Shown piece by piece: positions 24,901 to 36,196 of a DNA stretch of 64,000 nucleotides. Below the pieces are notes generated by a model, which worked only from the letters and a program-made list of their open reading frames with translations, was not told the origin of the DNA and did not search any database. The translations under genes were made by a program, and so were the position numbers. Every line of letters starts with the position of its first letter. Position 1 is the stretch's first letter. The stretch comes from Haliclystus octoradiatus (taxonomy: Eukaryota; Cnidaria; Staurozoa; Stauromedusae; Haliclystidae). Location of the stretch: positions 13,219,751 to 13,283,750 of the forward strand of contig OU744453.1 of the NCBI GenBank assembly GCA_916610825.1. Reading direction: 5' to 3'.

Positions 24901-25749
24901 TTACGACAACAGTATTGGTTCAAAATTGAGCTATAGGGGTTGCCTGTATTCGCTAAGCGCAATCAAGCAACCAATATATCAACACACGACTAGAGGTTTT
25001 CGTGCAGCATAAAAACTCCCAGTACAAATCTCTTTTCTGATTATTGCACATTATAGCCCCCGTTCTATCCACATTTTAGATTTCGTTAAAATTCTAATCA
25101 GTATTTTGAAAATAGGATAGTAATTTATTAAAATTTAGACAGTGCTTCGCGTGTTAAATTGCTGACCATTGCTGTTCTTGTAAAAGGTGTACTGTTGAAT
25201 TATTTAATTGGTTCAATACCTCCACCTCACATTAAAAATTCGGTGTTGAGTTTTTTTGATCAGGATCATTCATACAAGTGACCAATGTGGCAGTTATGCT
25301 CTTAAAGATAGTATGTGTGATATGTACAAATAATCAATGGAAGTATGGAGCTGCAATATTCACGTTCTTACCTGAAAAGTCTTTGTTCTATTAGAAATTT
25401 TGTTTATCTGTTGTGCACATTATTTTTTTTGAAGCTGCACAATATTAAAAATAATATTTCAACTCATATAAATTGATTAGTGGATTAATTTAAAGAGTCT
25501 AGAAGCAATGCTTTATTCTGCACTCATTGTGGTGACCACACAAACTTATCGTATCTTTAGATAAATCAGAATTCTTTGCGTCGATTTATCATTACAAATA
25601 GCTTAAATTATAAATAACAAGTTAACTTTTATATAATAAGTAAAAAAATTGTGGTAAATTCTGACAAATACTAAATGCAAATCGTTCAGAAATGAAATGA
25701 ATTGCTTGATTGTTGTACCCATGCAGAACTATCGATATAAAAGCGTTCC
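24901..25749. other. Intergenic, no gene seen
   Basis: AT-rich, no exon or repeat family recognised. Confidence 0.5.
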
Positions 25750-25760
25750 ATGTTGCGCAT

Positions 25761-26136
25761 AAAGGAGGATTAGCTCAGATGGCAGAGCAACCGAACTTCA
25801 GATCTGATCATATCTGATCGACTGTGGTTCAAATCCCCCTAAGGTCAACTCAGCCTTGACTTTATCTGAAACATCAAATGAGCTCCATCTGAGGATGGCG
25901 GATGGAATGGTCCAGTGGGAATTGCATTGTGAGTAGCTGCGGCGCATCGTTGCGCATTGACAATCAAGACCTATCTGCCATGAAATCTGTTGAAATTGAT
26001 CTACAGTGTCGCGGCTGAGATCAACAAAGAGCGTTTAAAATCATTGCTCTCAGCGGAAAAAGCCACTCATCTAGAAATGGATGGGTGGTACGGGTGCCTT
26101 CGGTAGGGAGACACCGTGTACATTACTTACTTACTT
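25761..26136 (+). mobile_element. tRNA-derived SINE, full-length reference copy
   Basis: Flanked by ATGTTGCGCAT (25750-25760, 26137-26147). From 5': a tRNA-like head with A box TTAGCTCAGATGGCAGAGC and B box GGTTCAAATCC, a unique body of about 270 bp, and a tail of TTAC repeats. It is the best copy for building the family consensus. Confidence 0.92.
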
Positions 26137-26199
26137 ATGTTGCGCATCTCCGTTAATTTGTGAAGGAATAAAGATTGAATATACATCAACTGGATTTTA

Positions 26200-28130
26200 T
26201 ATTGCATTTTTCCCTTTTTTTTGGTTATTATAAAATCTCAAACAGCTATAAACATTTCCCATGGTTTACACATCTGTAATCTGCCAAGCAGTGATGTAAG
26301 TTCTTGATGAAAATGGCAAGATCAATGTTACTGGTGACTACAATTTTGAAAATGTGATGGGTATGGCAGGTAATGGTGGTATTAATATGGAATTTATAAG
26401 AAGCTTCTTTGTAAAACCTTTCAAAGTGAATGATAACGGCAATAGAATACTAGGAAGATCATTGCAACGTTTCGAATAATCAATGTAATTCATTTTCAAG
26501 CTAAAAAGAAAGTTTATAAATTTTTTCATGAGAATTTTTACATAAATTTTTATTACGGAATTGTGAAAGAAAATCGAATGTCGATTGTTTTTCAATGACA
26601 ACTTGAATATTACTTCTATTGATGATAAAGGAAATGTCAACTAGAAATGCAGTGAAACGTGTAATCAAAATCAATGATCCATACCTGAAAGGCAGCTGCT
26701 TGCGTCATGCTCTAGCATTTTGAAAATGGGTGTTGATACCTAATGAATATCGTTGGCTAAATGTGGCAATTCTACGCTATGCTTGAAGTTAACTTTGACG
26801 TTGTTGTCTGTATAACTCAAAACTTCGACAGATTACCTTGTGTATATAAAACTGCAGTTGGCGTACTGTCGTTGAATTAAAGTCTCAAAAGGGGACCAAC
26901 GTAGATAAATAAATTTTAGGCCTCTAAACAATTTTAGTCAAGCTTTGGATTTATGTCAGGTCTTGTTGTTTTGTGCCACTGAGCTGGCCTGGATTCCGTT
27001 TCATCTTCAGCTTCGAAAGTGATCACTATGTTTTGTTGCTTGGCTTTTGAAAGCACCATATCAGTGACAGATGTCTTGGCTCACTTTGTGGATATGATTA
27101 TTAGAATATGCGAAGGAGCATCATACAACGAAGGATATAAACTTGAATTTAGAATAATCAATAGATTCACATCTGCTGTACTGCGTACCTTTACGAAGAA
27201 AAGAAAAAACAATGTAAGTACTGTTGTTGGAATAGGAATTTCAGAGAAGAATGTATGCAAAACCCCTAGCACTTTGAAATTACCGAACATGTGGTTTCCA
27301 AGCCAAACGTTGTATTTCGCAATTGAAGAAAAATATTAATGTGATACTTGGTTGTGAGGTTTTAAGATTAGCTGTGAGATGTGTAGATTAAAAGGAATGT
27401 TATATATATCTGAATGGGCTTTAGCTGGCAATGATCCCTGAGGCGACTTTAAAATCAACGAGGCATAACTTTGCAATGCTGTTTTTGGCACAGAATTGAT
27501 AAAATTATTGTTGACATCGATGATGAATAAATAATGAATGTGCTCTCCTCCTAAATTGCGGGCTCTATTTGCAGCTGAGGATGTCAACGTGCATGTTATG
27601 CCTTGAGTTACAGCATGTAGCAATGTTAGCAACGTGTTTTCCAGCACCAAGCGGAAGAACAAAAACATGTCCTCGTTTGATGTTGAATGTGAGATTGTTT
27701 TGAAATTGATTGATCAAAATAAAAATCAGAAATCAAAAGGAATAAAACGAATGGAATTGTGGACGATTATTATTTGATAAGAAAAGTGTTATTATTTACT
27801 CACGTCGGTGTAGATTGTTCTTGCTCATGCTTATTGTTAGATTGATATATTGGCAGGCAAATGTGCCAGGAGTGGCGAATGGCACCATATATATGGCTTG
27901 GGCGTGATAATTCTTCCTAGGCACGTTTTTTCAACTTCTTGTATGTTCTGCTGCAGGATGTCATGTAACTGCTGAATGTCAACAACTGGTGGTGGTAATG
28001 GCACCTTTTTCTTGTGTCTTTGTTGAGGATGGTGTTAATGTGATTATTTATAGTGGAAGCCATCACGACTTGTTATTGCAGTAGATTGTTCTTGTAGTGA
28101 TGCGATATTCTAGCAGTGGATACCCTGTAT
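26200..28130. other. Degenerate region, possibly old coding sequence
   Basis: Several 100-codon frames exist on both strands (for example 27019-27339 plus and 27336-27668 minus), but none has splice signals or a recognisable motif. At 26300-26480 a plus frame reads FVKPFKVNDNGNRILGRSLQ before stops, which looks like decayed protein. I cannot assign a family; a dead mobile element is plausible. Confidence 0.3.
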
Positions 28131-28136
28131 TGGCCG

Positions 28137-28450
28137 GGGCGTAACTCCCATACTGCTGCTATACGGGGACGTGCCATTTGATTGGGTCCACATTCCAGCT
28201 GAGAAATATACTTTTTGGGTAGGAAATTTTAGAATATTAAACGTTTTGGGACCCATTTCGATTTTCTAGAGAATTCGGAAAAAAACATAATTTGAAGGCT
28301 GAAAGCTGAAAACTGGATTTGAATATTCCCCCACAAAGATGGAACATCCAAGCATAGAGCCTATATGGAAGTAACCTCTCTGGACTTTTCGGGTACGCCA
28401 CATTTTTCCCAAGTGGCACCCCCATCAATGTGGCACTTGGAGTTATTGGC
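28137..28450. repeat. GGGGTAACTCC-family MITE copy
   Basis: It begins 'gccggggcgtaactcccata', contains 'ggggacgtgccatttga' and ends 'gtggcacttggagttattgg'. Same orientation as the 13.7 kb copy; no clean duplication. Confidence 0.6.
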
Positions 28451-29199
28451 ATGTAATCGAGTAGCCTAATCTTATCATTCTGAATACTAACCTTGATGGA
28501 ATACTAAGAAAGTTTTGATTTACAAGAGCTGAATATGAGTTATCGTTAAACTTCAAGTAGAAGAAAATAGACTTGACTCCATTATTATAAATATACATTA
28601 AAGTGTTTAATTTTTTACTTATTTAACTATTTCTGTACTGCCCGCGACATATGTACATTTCAATTATGAAATAATGCAGATAATCTATTATCTAGAAATG
28701 ATGCCAGGATTTGTGTCATAATAGTCTACCAAAGTGGAGCATGTTTGCTATGGAAATCATGAAATCTTGACGTTATTTCAAAAATAAAACTTTTGTTCCA
28801 GATTTAAATTAAATTTGGAGATTTCTCAAATTAAACATTCTGATATAACAGCGAGCAGGTTAAGCGAACACAAATTGAGATCTGTAGGTAAATGTTTTGT
28901 TTTGAGGGAGTCGTGGAGTTTTTATGAAATGGTAAATTAAAATTGAATTGCTATAAGATAACTCCAAATGATGCAAATATTTGAAGCAATTTCTCGAACG
29001 AACCCTATAATAATTAAACAGGTTTTGCTTACTTATAGAAAATAATAAACAGCCCTTCATTATTTTCCAGAAAGGGAAAATCAAATAAAATTAGAACAGA
29101 ACAATTGTGATCCTTGCAATTTGATTGGCTAAGGGCAATTACTCCAAATCACAATAACAATGCGATGGGAAAAAACACAGTCTTCAAATTTTTCCAAAA
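28451..29199. other. Intergenic, no gene seen
   Basis: AT-rich; nothing recognised. Confidence 0.45.
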
Positions 29200-30087
29200 A
29201 TGGCTTATCAACAAACATTTTATTTTGGTTTGAGTCTGAATAAACGTTTTGCTGGGATAGCAGATGAAGATTTTGATGAATTATTAAAATCTGTTGAGGC
29301 TAAAAGTACGAAGAGAGCAACAGAATATTCAATGAAAATATACCGAGGTAAACTACATTTTCATATAATATTATTATTTCAATTGATCGATAAATTGTTG
29401 ATAATCATTACTTATTTATTTTATTCATACTTCTGTTTCACAGATTGGGCGTCTGTCAGAAATGTGATGACTCCATTGGAGGACATGTCTATAGAAATTA
29501 TGGATAAAACCCTTGCCGTATTTTATACGCAGGCAAAGAATAAAAACAGAGAAGAGTACAGTAGATCGACAATAATGGGTCTACGATATGGGATTGGACG
29601 ATACTTGAATAATCCATCCATAAAGAGATTTTTGAAATTCACCAGCGATTCAAAATTTGCCAACTCTAATATAGTTTTTCAGGCTAAATTTATGTCTTTG
29701 GAATTACAACGGAAGGAAAATGTGAAACACAAGGAACCAATCCAAGCAGCCGATCTTACCAAACTACGAACTTCTGGTTTATTATCCTTGCACAATCCAG
29801 TGTCTCTGCAGAGAAATGTGTAGTTCGATTCGTTACTCTTTTGGTGTCGCAGAGGTCGATAAGGACAAATTAAATTGACCAAAAACAGTTTTGTTTTTGC
29901 TGTTGACGACGACAGACGCCAGTATGTCACCATGTCTCACGCATAAAGCAAAAACAATCACCAAGGAGGCATCAACGTCATTGAATCATTTGAGGAATTA
30001 GGCAGGATGTACAATGGGAGTGTAGTGACTGCGACTGCAATTAATGGAGGAGCAATCCCCTACCTGCGCACATTGAGTCATTGGTAA
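29200..30087 (+). pseudogene. Tyrosine-recombinase-like (DUF3504/Crypton-type) pseudogene
   Basis: An open frame from ATG 29200 is interrupted by a 96-bp intron (29348-29443, GAG|gtaaac...cacag), which splices in frame. The protein has the pattern RFAGIADEDFDELL...STKRAT, then STIMGLRYGIGRYL, matching from memory the N-terminal part of DUF3504 proteins related to Crypton tyrosine recombinases. Homology continues past the first stop in the same frame (CRRGR, then DDDRRQYVTMSHA), broken by TAG at 29821, TAA at 29860 and TAA at 29944. With three in-frame stops and no frameshift, it is a fairly young dead copy. The recombinase catalytic residues would lie in the missing or broken part. Confidence 0.55.
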
Positions 30088-30226
30088 ATAAAACTCATAG
30101 TAAAGCAGAAAACGAGATTTATTGAAAAATCATAGTAAAATCAACATTATAAATACAAATTGACATATTAAGACTTTGAATCATCAATATAAAATGTCAC
30201 TGTCATTGCATGCTCAATAGCTTGGA

Positions 30227-32046
30227 TCATTTTTTGCCAGATGATCGACGGCGTCTGCGTCTACGTCGACGTCTGCGTCTGGTCCAAATTCTGCGCCTAG
30301 TTACATCAATACCATCAAACGCCACTTCATCTACAACAAAAATAGATAACCATCGCTCATTCTTCTGAAATTATATATTACACTATTCAATCATAGATCA
30401 AATTACGGTAAATACCATTATGAAATAAAATATTTGATGGGAACTATCATTAGCTCTAGATAAATTCTCTCATAGATGGTCCATTGTTAAATATATTACT
30501 AAAAAGTCTTTAATATTCGGAAGCTATCAACCTTCTGATTCAATAATAAAAATGATGCTAACAGTCAGCACAATTGTGCCCATAATTAGGTTAGATTGGA
30601 TTATTGTTTTATTAGATTGGATTTATTGCCGGGCATGCCTCGTATCTATCTTTTAAGGCTACAGAAATGTTAATGCATTATGTCATGAATTATAATTTTA
30701 TACAATTATCTTTGCTTTTCATGGCGTGCCATATGAGCAGAGAATCTTCTAGGCAAAAGACGCACAATCATATCATGTGAGTGATGTGACCTTCAATATT
30801 AATACTTGTAATTAATGTTGCTTGATTGACATGTGCCTTCTATTTAATGACATAATGCATAGAAATGGCAGGTATGGTGTTTAGAAGCTGCCACATGCAT
30901 ACCAAAATGTATTATGTTATATATGAATGAATAATATTTCACTCGTGTTTTACCGTTGATATAATACGCTACTGTTTAATTAAGAATAATCTCTGGAAAA
31001 CTTATATCATTACATGAAAAATCAATGTCGACCGATTTTGATATTATTTAAGAAGTGCTTACGATTAGGCTCAGCTAGGTCATTCCATTCCTCATCAACG
31101 AGTTCGTCACCTTCATCCTCCTTTTCTTGGCGTACACCTTGAAAAAGATATAACATTATAAACAATATTAGTATACCATCTGATTTAAACATCCTTACAA
31201 ACAATTAGAATGGAGTCCAATCTGAATTAAACCATCATATAGGCTATAACAACACGAGCCGGTGTAATATGTAAATGAAGGTTTGAAAAAATAAACTATG
31301 TTATCAGAATCCGATTATTTCGTATGTTTTCCACGAATCATCATTTTAGTGTCACACTATCTTAGTAAGACTAGAGCTTAGTTACAATAATTATGGGATC
31401 TGGTACTGGTTATTTCGTAAAACAGATAATAAAATTAATCAGTTAATTAATCAGATGAACCACAGTCACATCATTACAATTTTTTTCTATCTCAATACAT
31501 ATAATATTCATTGAGTTGAGATTACCTTCGCAGGGGAGATTTCATCAATATTCTATTATTATCCTAGGCAGATACAACTGATTTTATTATAGTTGATACT
31601 ATACTAGTAGTAGAGGATTAGCTCAAATGGCATGGCAACCGAAACTTTAGATCGGATCATATCTGATCGACTATGGTAATCCCCTGAAGGTTAATTCAGC
31701 CTCGGTTTTATCTAAAACTTGAAATGAGTACCATCCAAGGATGGCGGATGGAATGGTCCAGAAGGAATTCCATTGTGAATAGCTGCGGCGCATCGTTGTG
31801 CATTGGCATCGAGACCTATCTGTCATGATTTCTGTAGAATTTGATCTGCAGTGTCACGGCTGAGATCAACAAAGAGTGTTCAAAATCATTTCTATCAGTG
31901 AAAAGAGTTGCATTGCTCCCAGGACAATGTATATATCTTACAGACAAAGTGAAGTTTAATCATCCTAGAAGTTAATCAAATTTTGCATTACTTGCTAGGG
32001 CTACAGCAATCCCCAATAGAATCACCATCAGCAAATACAGCTTCAT
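30227..32046 (-). CDS. Cationic peptide precursor A (poly-Arg, GKK end)
   Basis: Three coding exons on the minus strand, 31992-32046, 31063-31137 and 30227-30330, all phase 1, give 77 aa. Exon 1 encodes exactly an 18-residue signal peptide (MKLYLLMVILLGIAVALA). Exon 2 is acidic (EKEDEGDELVDEEW...). Exon 3 is basic: TRRRIWT, twelve consecutive Arg, SSGKK, stop. GKK at the end could direct removal of the lysines and C-terminal amidation. An acceptor abuts the ATG, so an untranslated first exon ending at 32628 (GAG|gtgagt) is predicted, as in gene D. AATAAA lies at 30118-30123 on the coding strand. Layout and charge pattern suggest a host-defence-type peptide; a DNA-binding or neuropeptide role is not excluded. 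I know no family match. Confidence 0.8.
31612..31915 (+). mobile_element. 3'-truncated tRNA-derived SINE
   Basis: The head GGATTAGCTCAAATGGCATG and body words match the 25.8 kb copy; the tail and duplication are missing. It sits in intron 1 of gene A, antisense to it. Confidence 0.7.
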
Positions 32047-32621
32047 CTAAAAAACATTCACCAATAAACATTTGATTAATTAAATATAATACTATTAAAT
32101 AATTTGTTAGGTGTGCGTTTTGTTTATTATATCTTTTATATCTAGTTATGAAATACCCTGAGGTTCGTCGATGACATACATGTACCCAACCCTTGCCATC
32201 CCACTTGTCATCCACAAACTTTATTGCTGATAATCTTGTGCCCTGTGCGATTTCTGAATGTATTTAATGCGGTTTGTAATTTACAATTATAGGTAACATG
32301 TGTAGCAACATTCCATTGAAGTTCAATTTCATTACTTTATAATCAAGTATTTAAATTACATTACCACAGAGCTTACGAGTAAAATTAATCTAGAATATGC
32401 TAATAAAGTACCGATCTTTGAATCTACAGCTCATAGCTTCATCAAATGGGATTGCTTAGGCAGAGAGTAGAGACTAGTGCCAAGTAATTGGACCTAACTA
32501 GTTGAATATATGTCTAGGAAGAACAAGAATTGGCATGAAAAAAAGATGACAATGATGTAGACTTGACGTAACATACTTTTTATTCCTTAAAGTTATAAGA
32601 AATAAGTAAAGAGAATACTAA

Positions 32622-32770
32622 ACTCACCTCGGATATCGCTCCTGCAAATCTCGGTTGAAATATATCTATCCGAGTGAATGGATGTAGAGTTTATTGGAAG
32701 CTATAGATCCAAATCCAATCAAGCGTCAACAGGAAGATTTTTATTTCAAAAGGCTGTATGAGCTTATATA
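32622..32770 (-). promoter_or_regulatory. Putative TATA box and untranslated exon of gene A
   Basis: Reading the minus strand, TATATAAG at 32763-32770 is followed about 135 bases later by the donor GAG|gtgagtt at 32628. An untranslated exon of roughly 100 nt would join to the acceptor directly before the gene A start codon. Inferred from signals only. Confidence 0.4.
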
Positions 32771-33176
32771 ATAGCCTATAGACATTGCACTGTATGGCGC
32801 TGACTCTAAGCATATTAACCACATGCATTCTTTAAGGTATTCAATACTAATAAATTCAATGCTGATTGTGTGAAGAATTCCGGAACATTACACATCATTC
32901 GAATACTCTCTTTTGTGGTTTGATCATAGGCTATATAATTTTGAAATTTCAACTGAATTCGGCGTTAAAATCGAAAAATCAAGTTTTCTGTAAAAGATCG
33001 CAGCCGCCGCCATGCAGAAGCAAAGCCGCGTACACGTGAAAGTGCACAGCTGGCAAATCTTCAAGCCAAAGCAATAGACAACAAATTTTGATGCAGATGA
33101 AAGATGAATTAAACTATAGTTTCTTCTTTTGTGATTATTTATGTGTGGTGTAATTAAGATGTTAGATTAGTCAGTA

Positions 33177-34125
33177 AATGAAAGTTTGAAAGTTGAATTG
33201 CATTCTCAATTTTATTGTTCTAGTGGGTAAGAAAATCATAAAGTTCGAAATTTGAGTTCAAAAAAACATTGGGAAATGGGCATTCAATGCCCCTCCCGAT
33301 TAATACACAAAGTCATTGGGGGAAAACGCTCAACAATTTCAAAAAAATATAATTAAATATCAGGAAGGTACTTTTGAATAATGTCTATGTTTATGTCTAT
33401 GAAGGTAACAATCTCGAAAGTATTACTGTGGCATTAAAAAGTCTAAAGGATGAGAATCTATTCTGGAAATTTGTGTTTCAAAGTGATGCATTTGAATGTA
33501 TGTCTTCCACTGTGATTTTGACAGATTATAGAAGTGTGTGGTTTTCTATAAAACTAAAAATAGATGCTAAATGGAAAGGTGTTGACAGATTTAGTTTTTC
33601 TTGAACTTTAGATCATTGGTATGCTCATATTTTCCAACAAAAATGTACAAAAAACCACTGTCCATATTAGTTTTTTGATTACAAACGGTTTCCAACAATT
33701 ATTGGACAAATCATAGAAGTTTAAATGAACATCTGTCAACACTTCCACAGAACAGGAAACCACACACTTCTATAATCTGTCAAAATCACAGTGGAAGCCA
33801 TACAGTTCAAATGCATCACTTTGAAACACAAATTTTCAGTATAGGTTCTCATCCAATAGACTTTTAAATGCCACAGTAATAATTTTGAGATTGTTACCTT
33901 CATAGACATGGAAGATTATTCAAAAATACTTTCCTGATATTTAATTATATGTTTTTGAAATTTTTGAGCGTTTTCCCCATTGACTTTGTGTATTAATTTG
34001 GAGGGGCATTGAGAGCCCATTTCCCAAACGTATTTTGAACTCAAAATTTTCAGTTATGATTTTTTCCCCATAAGAACAGTAAAATCAAGAATGCAGTTCA
34101 ACTTTCAATCTTTCATTTTTTTCAG
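33177..34125. repeat. Inverted repeat, ~425-bp arms
   Basis: The left arm (from 'aatgaaagtttgaaagttga') returns as an imperfect reverse complement ending near 34125, around a ~100-bp centre. Arms share 'acacttctataatctg' and 'ggaaagtacttttga'-like words. The 76-codon frame in the left arm is inside this repeat. It lies between the divergent genes A and B. Confidence 0.7.
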
Positions 34126-34692
34126 TCCAATGTACATCATCCCTGTGTGCTAGCGTCAAATTTGACAAAATACATACATACATACACACATACGTATACA
34201 TATTGACCATTTTTAAATTAAATTTCAAGATGGGGCTGCTAACTGGGAACTTGATGTCTGTCTCACCAAGTTGGGACAAATAAGTATAATTATTATCATT
34301 TATGGGACCAACGGACCAACTATGATCAAACTATGGGATTTCGAATAATGTAAACTTTATACAGTACTTCATTTATTTTTGTTTTGTAAATTTGTTTACG
34401 TTATTGTCATCATCATTTCTATTCATAAACCTGATAAGCTACAAGCTTTTATGCTTTTATTCACATGACAGACTCGCATACCTTTAATTAGTTTTTGTTG
34501 CTCAAATAACCGCCTCATTTATAATTGTGTAATCATTTATATAACGTAATGATCAATTATAATTAAATCATGTGCTATCGAACTTTTTATCAAATTTGAT
34601 GATGCCGCTGAGAATTTAGGGGGAGCTTTTAATCTTTCGGGCCGCCATCAGTACAATGCTTATAAACTCAGCTTATGAGCCGTGTTCAACTG

Positions 34693-34809
34693 TAGCCTGC
34701 TCGCAGACTCACTGTCAAAATGTAAATTTGGTAAACACTGTTTACTGTTGGTAAAATTTGCTACTGTTTACCAAGATTACATTTTGACAGTGAGTCTGCG
34801 AGCAGGCTA
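34693..34809. mobile_element. 117-bp hairpin MITE
   Basis: Ends TAGCCTGCTCGCAGACTCAC and complement pair over ~45 bp. The flanks GTTCAACTG and GTTCAATTG (34684-34692, 34810-34818) are a 9-bp duplication with one mismatch. The paralogous copy 2 lacks it. Confidence 0.75.
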
Positions 34810-36196
34810 GTTCAATTGATGATTGATTGATTTATGTCCCTGGGGGGAGGGGGTTATTGAAAAATATTGCCCTGATACCGCAGGGTGTTGAAACTTGAAT
34901 GGCTTTTTCACTGGCTGTTTTGCAAACCCCGACGTGCATGCTGGCTGTTCGAAATAAAATGTTGAAAATAACTAAATAAAATTCCATTTAATTGAACTTG
35001 AATAATTTCATTAATATAGATTGAGCTCTTTCTAAATTCAAATGTTTTAGTAATCGATGATAATTGATGATTATATCAGTGCTAGTAATTAGCAATCTGC
35101 ACACGCGGAATTATTTCCAAAATCATAAATACAGAATGATTGGCAAGCTCAACGCTCATTTTTTGATGAGTTTCGATGACGTATCGAAGTTACACAGTGG
35201 ACTGCTTGGTCGCAGTTGTCAGTTTTAACAACCACATCTTATTCTAGCGCCCCGACGCTTTGATGCAGCGAAGAGGGTAATGCCGCATACAAAACCCTAG
35301 GCAGCATTTCTTGCATTGTGAGCCTGTATTCCTACATTATTATGCGGTAAACTGTTCTGCAAATAATCAGGTTCATAAAAATCTGAATGTCGGTACAGCA
35401 TGAAGATTGCAAACAATTGAACGACAGCTCCTAGGGCTTATCTATTTACCCCTATCTATTCACGAGTATACGCTATCATCAACAATGAGCATACCGAATA
35501 GGCAAACCCTATACCTATATATCATACATGTGCACAGTGCATAATAAGGTAAACCATAAACGGATACAAATAATATAAAATAGTCTAAATTGCATATCAT
35601 TACTGACTAGTTTTTCACACTCCTATAGTAAAGATTATTAGTATAGTTATCTTATATATTGGTTATAGTTAATAACCAATTTAAATATTTTGTATCGCAT
35701 AATTTCTGTATGTATTTGTAAATTATGTAATTGCGATAATATGTAAGTGGAAGTTTACTCCCTTTATTTGCCAGTCAGAATTTTCTACTAATAAATCAAC
35801 AACAACAATCAACAAACTAATAATTCAAAATTTAATTTTGAAAATATTACAAAATTAAATGCTACAGTAATTGATACTATTTCATATTTCACATGGATAA
35901 AATAAACATGCTTCATTAAAATCCAGGCTAAATATATATTCGTATTTCATACATGTACATCCCTAAAAGGGGGCTAAAAGGGGGCATCTGGAATTAATTC
36001 AATTGATCTACATAATTCAATAAATCCTGTGTAATTAACCCTTATATATTCAAATGAAAAGGCATTTGTTTGACAATAGCAACATAGAAATTCCAAGCTG
36101 TGCTAAGTTCTTCCTGTGTAGCAGCTATAAAGTTCATTCTGCAGTAATCAATGTTCACAACTTCATGGTTTTGGAAGCAAGGAAAATCAATCAGAC

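Noticed and set aside
25761..25845. A functional tRNA gene
   Set aside because: A and B boxes exist, but the anticodon region is too long and the sequence continues into a SINE body with tail and duplication.
29679..29933. 84-codon minus-strand frame
   Set aside because: Antisense shadow of the recombinase-like pseudogene.
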